Of a DNA stretch of 34,065 nt, positions 25,127 through 32,911 are shown piece after piece. Both the position numbers and the translations under genes were made by a program. The notes beneath the pieces were generated by a model. The model was not told the DNA's origin and made no database searches. It worked only from the letters and a program-made list of their open reading frames with translations. Location of the stretch: assembly GCA_021297795.1 (NCBI GenBank), contig JAJTGL010000012.1, forward strand, positions 1 to 34,065. Direction: 5' to 3'. This stretch comes from Planctomycetaceae bacterium (lineage in GTDB: Bacteria; Planctomycetota; Phycisphaerae; Phycisphaerales; SM1A02). How positions within the stretch are numbered: the first letter of the stretch is position 1; the number at the start of each line of letters is the position of its first letter.

Positions 25127-25732
25127 ATGCGCGCAGAACCCGCGCCGATACGCAGGACCTCACCACGGCTCGCGTCGGCGAGTACGTCGACGAGTACGAC
25201 CCCGAGTACGACCCCGAGTACGACAACCATGACCACTGCTTCCGCCCCAACCGCCGCCGCCACCCCCGCCATCGCCGCCGCACTCGACTCCTACGCCTCG
25301 GGAGCCACGAAGCTCCGCGCGGGCTGCGCGGGCCTCACCGATGCACAGCTCAACACGCGCATCGGTCCCGGCGAGTGGAGCGTCATGGAGAACGCCGTGC
25401 ATCTCCTCGATAGCGATCTTGCGTCGACGCACCGCATGCGGCGCATCGTCGCCGAGGAGAATCCGCTGCTCGTCTCGTACGACGAGAACGCCTTCATCGC
25501 GAAGCTGCCGTCGTCGCAGGCGAACCTCGCGGAGGTGCTCGACGCCTTCGATGCGAACCGCCGCTTCACCGCGCGCTGGCTGCGCACGCTTCCGGTCGAG
25601 GCGTTCGCGCGCACCGGCATCCACACGCAGCGTGGCAAGGTGACGCTGCTCCAGATCGTCGAGATCTACGCGAACCACGTCGATCACCACCTGAAGTTCG
25701 TCGCCGAGAAGCGGCGCAACCTCGGCGCGTGA
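25127..25732 (+). CDS. DinB-superfamily protein
   Basis: The product is 201 aa from the ATG at 25127; a start at 25229 would give 167 aa. I prefer 25127 because TACACT lies 9 nt before it and no ribosome site precedes 25229. The first 34 residues are then a Ser/Thr/Pro-rich tail encoded by a 12-bp tandem repeat (STST, STTP, STTP, STTT). The domain is a DinB/YfiT four-helix bundle: GPGEWSVMENAVHLLDSD, and EIYANHVDHHLKFV at the end. Numbered from the second ATG, His58, His150 and His154 are the likely metal triad. Family members are metal-dependent thiol S-transferases or hydrolases using mycothiol, bacillithiol or unknown thiols. The gene is convergent with the RNA helicase, 43 nt between stops. 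Confidence 0.75.
   Translation: MRAEPAPIRRTSPRLASASTSTSTTPSTTPSTTTMTTASAPTAAATPAIAAALDSYASGATKLRAGCAGLTDAQLNTRIGPGEWSVMENAVHLLDSDLASTHRMRRIVAEENPLLVSYDENAFIAKLPSSQANLAEVLDAFDANRRFTARWLRTLPVEAFARTGIHTQRGKVTLLQIVEIYANHVDHHLKFVAEKRRNLGA
25180..25227. repeat. Four 12-bp tandem repeats before the second ATG of the DinB-like gene
   Basis: The units are GAGTACGTCGAC, GAGTACGACCCC, GAGTACGACCCC and GAGTACGACAAC, ending one base before the ATG at 25229. If translated from 25127 they encode S/T-T-P repeats. Otherwise they are untranslated leader. Confidence 0.85.
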
Positions 25733-25775
25733 GCGACGGGACCGATGGTGCGAGAGTCTCGAAAGCGCGGAAGGT

Positions 25776-27686
25776 TCAGCGCGCCCGCGGCCGACCGTCG
25801 TCGCGGCGCACCGTGACGCGCCGTCCGCGAAGGGTCGCCCCGCGCAGCGCCTCGATCACGCGCTCGGCGTCGCGCTCGGGAAGCTCGACGATCGAGAACG
25901 CGTCGGCGATCTCGATGGCTCCGATCCCACGCGGGTTCACGTGCGCCTCGTTCGCGATGGCGCCAACGAGATCGGCGGGACGCATGCCCATGCGCCGACC
26001 CGCCGCGATGTAGACGCGCACGAGATCGGCCTCATGGCGTCCACCGCGTCGGTCGCCGCGGTCCTCGTCGCGCCAGCCGCCACGACCTTCGTTCGACCAA
26101 CCTCCGGAGGGGCGGCCCTCATACCCACGACCATCGTGCCCGCCACCCTCGACAGGGCGTCGATAGACCGGGCGTTCCTCGAGGGGGACACCGTGCGGCG
26201 TGTCGCGCCTCGCGGATCCCCCGGCGTGCGGAGCATGCTCTCTTGCGCGCGGCGCGCGGTCGTCGAAGCGCGCGGCGCCGGCAGCGCCGTGCTTCGGTCG
26301 CGCGAAACTCTCGTAGGACGGGATGTGCAGATCATCCTCGGCCGCCGCATCTCCGGCCGACGCCTCGTGCGCGAGCTTGACCGCCGCGGCCGCGACATCC
26401 ATCGGATCGAACTCGCCCGCAAGGGCCTCGACCACGGTGCGGAAACCGTCGAGTTCACCCGATTCTCCCGCCTGCCGCGCCTCGGCCGCCGCCGCGAGCA
26501 CCTCGCGCAGCGCGCCCTTCGTGAGGTCGAGCCGGTGCGACTTGATGTCGTGCGCCGTCGGCACCACGGCGATCTCGATCTTCGACTTCGTGATCCACTC
26601 GATGTTGCGGACGAGCCGGTGCTCGCGCGGTTCGGCGAGCGTGATCGCCACGCCCTCGCGACCGGCGCGGCCCGTGCGGCCGATTCGGTGCGTGTACGCC
26701 TCGGGCGAGCTCGGCACATCGAAGTTGACCACGTGCGAGATGTGCTCGATGTCGATGCCGCGTGCGGCCACGTCGGTTGCGACGAGGAGGTCGACCGATG
26801 CGGCGCGTGCCTTCTTCATGACCCGATCGCGCTCGGCCTGCGTCATGCCGCCGTGGAGCGCCTCGACCGAGTATCCGCGTCCGACGAGCCGTTCGGCCAG
26901 TTCAGCGACCTCGAGCCGCGTACGGCAGAAGACGATCGCAAGGGTCGGCGCCTCGATGTCGAGGACGCGTCCGAGCGCCGCGATCTTGTGGGCGCGCGGC
27001 ACGATGTAGCAGGCCTGCCGCACCTTGGGCGCGGTGCCCGACGCCGCCGGATCGCGTGGAATCAGCACGCGCTCCGGCTCGCGCAGATGGCGCTCGGCGA
27101 TCCCCGCGATGCGCGGAGGAAGCGTCGCCGAGAAGAGCGCGGTCTGACGCGTTTCGGGCAGCGCCTCGAGAATGAGCTCGAGATCCTCCGCGAAACCCAT
27201 GTCGAGCATCTCGTCGGCCTCATCGAGCACCACCGACATCACGCCCGCGAGATCGATCGTCTCGCGGCGCATGTGGTCGAGGATGCGGCCTGGCGTCGCG
27301 ACCACGACGTGCACGCCGCGTCGCAGCGCGATGATCTGCCTGCGGAAGTCCTGGCCGCCGTAGATGGGCGCCACCGAGATCCCGAGCCCGCGTCCGTACC
27401 GGTGGAACGCCTCCGACACCTGCATGGCGAGTTCGCGCGTCGGGACGAGCACGAGGACGAGCGGCTGCCCGGGCTCCGGCGTCTTGCCGGCGACGCGCTG
27501 GAGCAGCGGCAGCGCGAACGCCGCCGTCTTCCCCGTTCCCGTCGCGGCCTGTCCCAGGAGATCTCGCCCGCCGAGGAGCGGCGTGGCCGCCGCGCGCTGG
27601 ATGGGTGTCGGCTCCTCGTAGCCGAGGGTTGCGAGCTCGGCGAGGATCTCGGGGCCAAAGCCCAGCGCTTCAAAGTTGTCCGACAT
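25776..27686 (-). CDS. deaD: DEAD-box ATP-dependent RNA helicase, DeaD/CsdA type
   Basis: The product is 636 aa; AAGGA lies 5 nt before the ATG at 27686. In order: Q motif FEALGFGPEIL...EPTPIQ (5-30), motif I AATGTGKT (47-54), Ia VPTRELA, Ib ATPGR, motif II DEAD (155-158), III SAT, then the second RecA domain with ATDVAARGID and HRIGRTGRAG. After an Arg/Gly-rich linker (about 470-550) the C-terminal DbpA-type RNA-binding domain follows (DLVRVYIAAGRRMGMRPADLVGAIAN ... to the end, key residues). DeaD proteins unwind RNA in ribosome assembly and cold adaptation in the cytoplasm. All helicase motifs look intact. The preceding SGNH gene ends 52 nt upstream, but TACCCT in that gap suggests its own promoter. 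Confidence 0.95.
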   Translation of the reverse strand: MSDNFEALGFGPEILAELATLGYEEPTPIQRAAATPLLGGRDLLGQAATGTGKTAAFALPLLQRVAGKTPEPGQPLVLVLVPTRELAMQVSEAFHRYGRGLGISVAPIYGGQDFRRQIIALRRGVHVVVATPGRILDHMRRETIDLAGVMSVVLDEADEMLDMGFAEDLELILEALPETRQTALFSATLPPRIAGIAERHLREPERVLIPRDPAASGTAPKVRQACYIVPRAHKIAALGRVLDIEAPTLAIVFCRTRLEVAELAERLVGRGYSVEALHGGMTQAERDRVMKKARAASVDLLVATDVAARGIDIEHISHVVNFDVPSSPEAYTHRIGRTGRAGREGVAITLAEPREHRLVRNIEWITKSKIEIAVVPTAHDIKSHRLDLTKGALREVLAAAAEARQAGESGELDGFRTVVEALAGEFDPMDVAAAAVKLAHEASAGDAAAEDDLHIPSYESFARPKHGAAGAARFDDRAPRAREHAPHAGGSARRDTPHGVPLEERPVYRRPVEGGGHDGRGYEGRPSGGWSNEGRGGWRDEDRGDRRGGRHEADLVRVYIAAGRRMGMRPADLVGAIANEAHVNPRGIGAIEIADAFSIVELPERDAERVIEALRGATLRGRRVTVRRDDGRPRAR

Positions 27687-27705
27687 CGGCGTCCTTCATC
27701 GGCAC

Positions 27706-27711
27706 AGGGTA
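27706..27711 (-). promoter_or_regulatory. Putative -10 element TACCCT for deaD
   Basis: On the - strand TACCCT lies 19 nt before the ATG, with AAGGA between. It fits the leadered class of TAnnnT elements in this window. Confidence 0.4.
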
Positions 27712-27738
27712 GCGGAAGCACAGAACGCCGTCGTGCGG

Positions 27739-29406
27739 TCAAGATCCCCACTGCGCGAGCAGGATCGACAGGTCGGACGCGCCCACCTCGCCGTCGTAGT
27801 CGAGATCCGCGGCAGGATAGAACTCGCCCCACGCTGCGAGCAGGATTCCAAGATCGGCGGCGTTGACCGATCCATCGCCATTGATGTCGGCGGTCGCAGC
27901 GGGAGGGCAGAGATCGGCGAATCCGTCTCCGTTCGCATCGGAACAGTCGGTCCCAGGGCCGTTCCACGGCAGCGCGAGCTGTTCGGCGTCGACGTCGGTC
28001 ACGAGGACACATCCCCCGTAGGCACACGTCGAGCCAAGCGTCCTGACACAGTCGGACCACTCAGCCTGGTCACAACCGGGATCGGGGATCTGAAGGGCAT
28101 CGCACAACTCTCCCACGAATGCCTCGGCGAGCATGCGCTGCGCATATGACCGCAGATGCGCAGCGTCGAAAAGGTACGGCCGACGGTCGAGCCAGATGTA
28201 CTCCTCTGCCACGATGCGCGGCAGATTGAGCGCGAGGACATCCGGATCCTGCATGGCGATCTCGTGCGCGATCCCCGGCATCGCGTCGAGGATCGCGAAT
28301 CCCGCATACGGGCCGCTGCGGAGATCGCTCGCGAGGATCACCGGGAAGTCCGGCTGCCCGAGCTCCGCGCGGATCCACCCGATCGTCGCGATCAAGCGCG
28401 TACGCCACTCGTCGAGTCCGATGCCGTACGCGGCATCGTTTGCGCCGAAGTGCAGCACGATGACCGTTGGGTTCATCGCCCGAAGAAACGCGCCGCTCGT
28501 ACCGTGCTCCCCCAGGACATCCTGCAGCCGCATGCCGCCGCGCGCGAATGACTGCACCACGACGCCCCTGGGCGCACCGAGGCTTCGGAAGCGCACGCCG
28601 GCGACGTCGGTGCCGACCTTCGACGACGCGCCGCTCACATACAGCTGGAGATGACGCCTTCCGGCGAAATCGAGCACGGGGGTCTGCAGCCAATGGAAAC
28701 TTCCGACCGCGGCCTTCGCAGGCAGCGACAACGTCCCCTTCGCGACAGGCGGTGCCCCGGCTGCCACGACATTGCCGTCGCTCGGCGCCTGCACCCATCG
28801 CACGGCAGTGGGCGCGGAGCGCGCGACGGCGAGAATCTCCGCGGAGAACGGCCCGACTCGGTCGAACCACGGACCATCGACCAGCGACGCCTCCGACGAC
28901 GCGGCGGCATCGTGCAGGAACAACGTGCGAAACGCCCCGAGCGCGGTTCCATCGTCCTCCAGCAGGCGGTGCACGACGACCGCGGGCAGCACCGCCGACG
29001 ACGGAACCGTGGTGGGCACGCGCGCGCTGCTCGTGGTCTGGCTCGAGAGCCAATGCGGCGGCGACTGCATGCCGATGTTCGTGTAGAGCATGGACTCACC
29101 GGCCGGCCCGTAGACCTCCGCGAACCGGGCGTTGAGATGTGGGAGATACGTGGCGCCGAAACCGCCGGGCATCGTCTCCTGCGAGTCCCCGAGCACCATC
29201 ATGCGCACGATCTCCTCGCGCGCACCCTCGAGCACGCCGCGGAACCTGGCGGTCGACTGCACGCTCACCCGCGGCACCGAGAGAAACGCCGGCTGGTCGC
29301 CCCCGCCGTGCGCGGTCGCGCCGATCCATGCGGCGGCGGACACCGCGACGGCCGAGAGCGCCGTCGAGATCCGGAATCCGATGATCCTGCACACCGCGCA
29401 ACTCAT
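27739..29406 (-). CDS. Secreted SGNH hydrolase with C-terminal dockerin-like tail
   Basis: The product is 555 aa. Residues 1-33 form a signal peptide (hydrophobic ISTALSAVAVSAAAWIGATAHG). SGNH blocks: MMVLGDSQE with Ser75 (nucleophile), HFGANDAAYG near 320-328 with the block III Asn, and DAAHLRSYAQ near 413-422 with the Asp/His pair. The long spacing between block I and block III (about 245 residues) includes a beta-rich insert (about 200-290) that may be a jelly-roll domain, as in some acyltransferases of the alginate (AlgX/AlgJ) type; that is inference. The last 55 residues are two EF-hand-like repeats, ADINGDGSVNAADLGILLAAWG-type and DLDYDGEVGASDLSILLAQWG-type. Likely substrate: an O-acylated polysaccharide outside the cell. 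TATGTT ends 8 nt before the ATG at 29406. Confidence 0.8.
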   Translation of the reverse strand: MSCAVCRIIGFRISTALSAVAVSAAAWIGATAHGGGDQPAFLSVPRVSVQSTARFRGVLEGAREEIVRMMVLGDSQETMPGGFGATYLPHLNARFAEVYGPAGESMLYTNIGMQSPPHWLSSQTTSSARVPTTVPSSAVLPAVVVHRLLEDDGTALGAFRTLFLHDAAASSEASLVDGPWFDRVGPFSAEILAVARSAPTAVRWVQAPSDGNVVAAGAPPVAKGTLSLPAKAAVGSFHWLQTPVLDFAGRRHLQLYVSGASSKVGTDVAGVRFRSLGAPRGVVVQSFARGGMRLQDVLGEHGTSGAFLRAMNPTVIVLHFGANDAAYGIGLDEWRTRLIATIGWIRAELGQPDFPVILASDLRSGPYAGFAILDAMPGIAHEIAMQDPDVLALNLPRIVAEEYIWLDRRPYLFDAAHLRSYAQRMLAEAFVGELCDALQIPDPGCDQAEWSDCVRTLGSTCAYGGCVLVTDVDAEQLALPWNGPGTDCSDANGDGFADLCPPAATADINGDGSVNAADLGILLAAWGEFYPAADLDYDGEVGASDLSILLAQWGS

Positions 29407-29414
29407 CGCTTCGG

Positions 29415-29420
29415 AACATA
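29415..29420 (-). promoter_or_regulatory. Putative -10 element TATGTT for the SGNH/dockerin gene
   Basis: On the - strand TATGTT is followed by 8 nt and then the ATG at 29406. No ribosome site is visible, so the mRNA may be leaderless. Confidence 0.4.
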
Positions 29421-29541
29421 ACCGTGTTGCGGCGCCGCGCCACGCGAAACCCCGAATTCACGGGTCGTCCCGCCGGAGCGACCGGACCAACTCGCGCGAC
29501 CGCACCGAGTCCCAGAACCGCCCGCGCTGGCCGTGCGACCG

Positions 29542-29547
29542 TACAGT
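29542..29547 (+). promoter_or_regulatory. Putative -10 element TACAGT for the polysaccharide operon
   Basis: TACAGT is followed by GGAGGC and the GTG at 29554. GGAGGC looks like a ribosome site but is directly next to the start codon, so a leaderless start is more likely. The rest of 29407-29541 shows no gene. Confidence 0.45.
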
Positions 29548-29553
29548 GGAGGC

Positions 29554-30582
29554 GTGTCCAGCGCTCCGGTCCATCCGCGCGGCCCTGCCGCGCCGCGTCT
29601 CATCGTCGCCATCACCGGCGCGAACGGCTTCGTCGGCGGCGAGATCGCGCGCATGCACAGCGAGCGCGGCGACGAGGTGCGCGCGCTTTCCCGGCGCGGC
29701 AGCGGCTCGTCCGACGCGCTCGCAACCGCTCTCTCCTGGCACACGGCCGATCTCGCGAACGACGACCGCCGCACGGAAGACACACTGCGTCGCTTCGTCG
29801 ACGGCGCCGACATCGTCTACCACGCCGCGGCGGAGCTGGCGGCCCCCACTCGGATGCACGCCACCAACGTCGAAGGCACTATTCGGCTCGCCCGCGCGGC
29901 GCTCGGGCGGTCCGGCGCGTTTCTTCACCTGAGTTCCGTCGGCGTGTACGGACCCGGCCGCGGACGGCGGATCGACGAGCGCACGCCGCCCGCTCCTGTC
30001 AATCCATACGAGCGGTCGAAGGCGCTCGCCGACGCCGAGCTGACTCGGCTCGCGACCGAGTCCGGCCTCGACCTCCGCATCCTGCGTCCCTCGAACGTGA
30101 TCGGCGCGCGCATGGTCAACGGTTCGTTCCGCGCGCTCGTCGACGCGGTGCGACGCGGGCGCTTCATCGAGATCGTCTCGGAAGGCGCCATGTCGACCTA
30201 CGTCGACGTGCGCGACGTGGCGCGCGCCGCACAACTCGTCGCGACGCAGCCGTCCGCACGGGGGCGGATCTACGACGTGTCGTGCGACTGTCCGTGGACC
30301 GATCTTCTCCGCGCGATCGAAGACGCGGTCGGCGCGCGTAGGCGCTCGATGCGCGCGCCGCTTCTCCCGATGCGCGCCCTCGCACGGATCGGCGATCTCG
30401 CCCGCCTCGCGGGGTTCCGTCGTGTTCCACTCACGACCTCGCGCCTCGAGGCGCTGATCTCGCGGACGTCGTACCCGAGCACGCGTCTCCGCGAGGAACT
30501 CGGGTTTGCCTTCGAGCGACCGATGCCCGATGCTGCCGCGGAACTCGCACGGCGATGGACCCGCGGAGACGGGGACGTATGA
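29554..30582 (+). CDS. NAD-dependent nucleotide-sugar epimerase/dehydratase (extended SDR)
   Basis: The product is 342 aa from the GTG at 29554; an earlier GTG at 29533 lies upstream of the TACAGT element and is not used. The Rossmann loop is TGANGFVG (21-28), followed by HLSSVGVYGPG (about 125-135) and the catalytic Tyr152/Lys156 in NPYERSK. Extended SDRs of this type oxidise, epimerise or dehydrate UDP- or GDP-sugars in the cytoplasm. The C-terminal 80 residues are Arg-rich and probably make the substrate-binding part. It opens the operon with a glycosyltransferase, a second SDR and a sugar-phosphate transferase, so it likely supplies a sugar for surface polysaccharide. The stop TGA overlaps the first of three mini-ORFs as ATGA. 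Confidence 0.85.
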   Translation: MSSAPVHPRGPAAPRLIVAITGANGFVGGEIARMHSERGDEVRALSRRGSGSSDALATALSWHTADLANDDRRTEDTLRRFVDGADIVYHAAAELAAPTRMHATNVEGTIRLARAALGRSGAFLHLSSVGVYGPGRGRRIDERTPPAPVNPYERSKALADAELTRLATESGLDLRILRPSNVIGARMVNGSFRALVDAVRRGRFIEIVSEGAMSTYVDVRDVARAAQLVATQPSARGRIYDVSCDCPWTDLLRAIEDAVGARRRSMRAPLLPMRALARIGDLARLAGFRRVPLTTSRLEALISRTSYPSTRLREELGFAFERPMPDAAAELARRWTRGDGDV

Positions 30583-30620
30583 GAAACGTGGCATGAGGAA
30601 CGTGGCATGAAGAGCGCGGC
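30579..30620 (+). repeat. Three 14-bp repeats forming a chain of ATGA-overlapping 5-codon mini-ORFs
   Basis: The units are ATGAGAAACGTGGC, ATGAGGAACGTGGC and ATGAAGAGCGCGGC. Each starts an ORF of ATG plus four codons (M-R-N-V-A, M-R-N-V-A, M-K-S-A-A) that ends in a TGA overlapping the next ATG. They span 30579-30596, 30593-30610 and 30607-30624. The first ATG overlaps the stop of the epimerase, and the last TGA overlaps the ATG of the glycosyltransferase (30621). No Shine-Dalgarno sequence is evident inside, so a terminating ribosome could restart step by step. Confidence 0.8.
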
Positions 30621-31904
30621 ATGAAAAGAACGAGTTTCCGTAGCACCTCCCCGAGGAACGCACCGGCGCCGACACCCGCCGCGGCTTCGCGCACGAACCC
30701 GCACGCAGGTACCGGCGCACCGCGACGCCGGATCGCGGTGGTCGCGACCGTGCCCTACACGTTCAACATGTTCCTCGCGAGCCATCTCCCCGCGCTCGCG
30801 AGGCTGCACGACGTCACGCTGCTCGCCAACGGCTCCGTCGAGGAGTTCGACCCGGCGCTGCGCGAGCGGTGCGACTTCATCCCGATCGGCATCGCACGCG
30901 AGGTCTCCCCGCGCTCCGATCTGCGGACGCTGGTCGAGCTGCGCAACCACTTCCGCCGCGAGGCGTTCGATGCCGTGCTCACCATGACGCCGAAGGCCGG
31001 CCTCCTCGGCATGGTGTCGGCGCGGGTCGCCGGCATTCCCACGCGCATCCATTGGTTCACCGGGCAGGTCTGGGCCACGCGGCGCGGACTGGCGCGCCGC
31101 ACGTTGCGCACGCTCGACGGCGTCACCGCAGGATGCGCGACCGGACTCCTCGCCGACAGCCCATCGCAACGTGCGTTCCTTGCGCACGAGGGAGTCGCGG
31201 CCGAAGCACGCGTGACGGTGCTGGGCGATGGATCCGTCTGCGGCGTCGACACACGACGCTTCAAGCCCGATCGGTCGGCGCGTCAGGCCGTGCGCCGTCG
31301 GCTGCGCATCGACGACGATGCCGTGGTCGCGCTCTTCCTCGGCCGCATGAACGCGGAGAAGGGCATCCCCGAACTTGCGAGCGCCTTCGCCCGCATCGCA
31401 GGGGCGTCTCCGACGCTGCACCTCGTGCTCGCCGGACCGGACGAAGGAGGAAGGGAGGGAGGACGGGAGGGAACCATGCGCGGCCGCATCGAGCCGATCC
31501 TCGCGCCGTTCGCCGGGCGCGTCCACATGCCGGGGCTCGTCCGCGATCCGGAGGCCTTCATGGCCGCCGCAGATCTGCTTGTGCTCCCGAGCCATCGCGA
31601 GGGCTTCGGCCTCTCCGTCCTCGAGGCGGCGGCTTGCGGCATCCCCGCGATCGGGACCGACATCTACGGACTCACCGACGCGATCGTTCGGGGCGAGACG
31701 GGCCTCCTCGTCCCGGTACGCGACGAAGCCGCGCTTGCCGAGGCGATGCGCACGCTGGTCGATGACAGGATCCTGCGCGATCGGCTCGGCACCGCGGGTC
31801 GCGCGCGCGTGCTCGAGCGGTTCACGCGCGCGCGCCTCGAGCAGGCCTTCATCGCGTACATGACGGACGCGCTCGGTTCCGGTCCGGTACACTCGCCCGC
31901 CTGA
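30621..31904 (+). CDS. Glycosyltransferase, GT4 family (GT-B fold)
   Basis: The product is 427 aa. The first 37 residues are a Ser/Pro/Arg-rich leader; the first Rossmann strand is RRRIAVVATVPYTFNMF (35-51). The donor-binding half has ALFLGRMNAEKGIPEL (237-252) and the retaining GT4 signature HREGFGLSVLEAAACG (325-340) with the E-x7-E pair at 327 and 335. It resembles PglA- and WbnE-like enzymes that add a HexNAc or hexose to an undecaprenyl-diphosphate-linked sugar at the inner face of the membrane. After the strand LVLAGPDE an odd GGREGGREG insert is encoded by a G-rich stretch. The stop overlaps the next start as TGATG, and a TACACT element lies in the 3' end. Confidence 0.88.
   Translation: MKRTSFRSTSPRNAPAPTPAAASRTNPHAGTGAPRRRIAVVATVPYTFNMFLASHLPALARLHDVTLLANGSVEEFDPALRERCDFIPIGIAREVSPRSDLRTLVELRNHFRREAFDAVLTMTPKAGLLGMVSARVAGIPTRIHWFTGQVWATRRGLARRTLRTLDGVTAGCATGLLADSPSQRAFLAHEGVAAEARVTVLGDGSVCGVDTRRFKPDRSARQAVRRRLRIDDDAVVALFLGRMNAEKGIPELASAFARIAGASPTLHLVLAGPDEGGREGGREGTMRGRIEPILAPFAGRVHMPGLVRDPEAFMAAADLLVLPSHREGFGLSVLEAAACGIPAIGTDIYGLTDAIVRGETGLLVPVRDEAALAEAMRTLVDDRILRDRLGTAGRARVLERFTRARLEQAFIAYMTDALGSGPVHSPA
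31453..31471 (+). other. G-quadruplex-type motif inside the glycosyltransferase gene
   Basis: GGGAGGGAGGACGGGAGGG has four runs of three G with loops of 1, 5 and 1 nt, on the coding (mRNA) strand. It encodes part of a Gly/Arg/Glu insert that is not typical for the family. It could slow the ribosome or polymerase. Confidence 0.7.
31888..31893 (+). promoter_or_regulatory. Putative internal -10 element TACACT before the second epimerase gene
   Basis: TACACT lies in the last codons of the glycosyltransferase gene and is followed by 10 nt and the ATG at 31904. It is the same hexamer as the elements before icd and the DinB-like gene. It could allow separate leaderless expression of the last two genes. 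Confidence 0.35.
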
Positions 31905-32911
31905 TGCGGAGTGGCTCCGAACCAGTTCGAACCGCGGTGGTGACGGGAGCGTCGGGATATCTCGGGCGTCATCTCGTCGCGGAACTCGAACGGCGCGGAT
32001 GGTCGGTCACTCGGTGTCTGCGCACGCAGTCGGCACCGAGGGACGGCGAAGATCCGCGAGGGTCGGTGCTCGTCCCCGAGCTCGACGACGCGTCGCTCTC
32101 GCGGGTTCCCATGGAGGTCGACACGGTCTTCCACCTGGCGGGGCTTGCGCATCGGTTTCCACCGCATGTGCCGAGTGACGACGAGTACGAGCGCGTGAAC
32201 GGGCTCGGCAGCGAGGCCGTCGCGCGCGTGGCGCGCAACCGGGCGCGGCGGGTGGTGCTCGCAAGCTCGGTGGCCGCGATCGGCGGCGACGGCACGACGA
32301 CGATCCACCGGGGCACGGCACCCACGCCGAAGACCGCCTACGGCCGCAGCAAACTCTCGGGTGAACGACTGGCCCGCGCGGCGCTCGATGGATCCGGCAC
32401 CTCGCTCGTTGTCCTGCGGTTCCCGGCGATCTACGGCGTCGATGCACCGGGTGCGGTGACGCAACTTGCGCGCTGGATCGAACGGGGACGGCCGATCCCG
32501 AGCTGCGCTCGGCACGCGCGGCGAAGCATGATCGCCGTCGCCAACGCCGTCGACGCACTCATCGCGTCATCGCAGTGCGCTTCGCTCGCGGGCGAGGTCG
32601 CGCTTCCGCACGACCGCCAGACGCTCGACGTCCTGTCGGTCGCGCGCACGATCGGTGCGGGCGCATGTATTCCCGTGCGCACCGTGCCGTGTCCTGCAGC
32701 ACTCCTCCGAGTGCTTGGTCGCCTGCTCGGATCGCTGGGAGTCGCAGCAGCAGCATCCGCCGAGCGGCTGCTCGAGCACTCGGTGGTGGAGGACGACACC
32801 CTCGCGCGGCTCGCGTCGTGGACTCCGCCCGTCGATGCCACCGACGCGCTCCGCGCGCTGCTTCGACGCTCCGCGCACGAGCGCGCACCGACGGCGAGGT
32901 CCGCTGCATGA
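31904..32911 (+). CDS. NAD-dependent sugar epimerase/dehydrogenase, WbpV-like (extended SDR)
   Basis: The product is 335 aa. TGASGYLG (14-21) binds NAD, LASSVAAIGGDG (119-130) holds the catalytic Ser region, and Tyr146/Lys150 in AYGRSK are the SDR pair. The sequence TVFHLAGLAHRF (74-85) resembles WbpV and WbiG/WbiB-type enzymes that act with WbpL-type transferases in N-acetyl-quinovosamine or N-acetyl-fucosamine O-antigen initiation (family knowledge). Here the next gene is exactly such a transferase, joined by an ATGA overlap, which supports the assignment. The expected role is last-step reduction or epimerisation of the UDP-sugar that the transferase uses. The C-terminus (SVVEDDTLARLASWTPPVDATDAL) is typical for the family, apart from a polar tail of about 15 residues. 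Confidence 0.83.
   Translation: MRSGSEPVRTAVVTGASGYLGRHLVAELERRGWSVTRCLRTQSAPRDGEDPRGSVLVPELDDASLSRVPMEVDTVFHLAGLAHRFPPHVPSDDEYERVNGLGSEAVARVARNRARRVVLASSVAAIGGDGTTTIHRGTAPTPKTAYGRSKLSGERLARAALDGSGTSLVVLRFPAIYGVDAPGAVTQLARWIERGRPIPSCARHARRSMIAVANAVDALIASSQCASLAGEVALPHDRQTLDVLSVARTIGAGACIPVRTVPCPAALLRVLGRLLGSLGVAAAASAERLLEHSVVEDDTLARLASWTPPVDATDALRALLRRSAHERAPTARSAA

Noticed and set aside
25080-25283. Longer N-terminus for the lipoprotein esterase
   Set aside because: It would run through the tandem repeat and put the lipoprotein signal about 110 residues inside; the 25079 ATG has a good ribosome site.
25941-27866. 641-codon open frame on the + strand
   Set aside because: It is the mirror of the DEAD-box helicase gene, with Arg/His-rich low-quality sequence.
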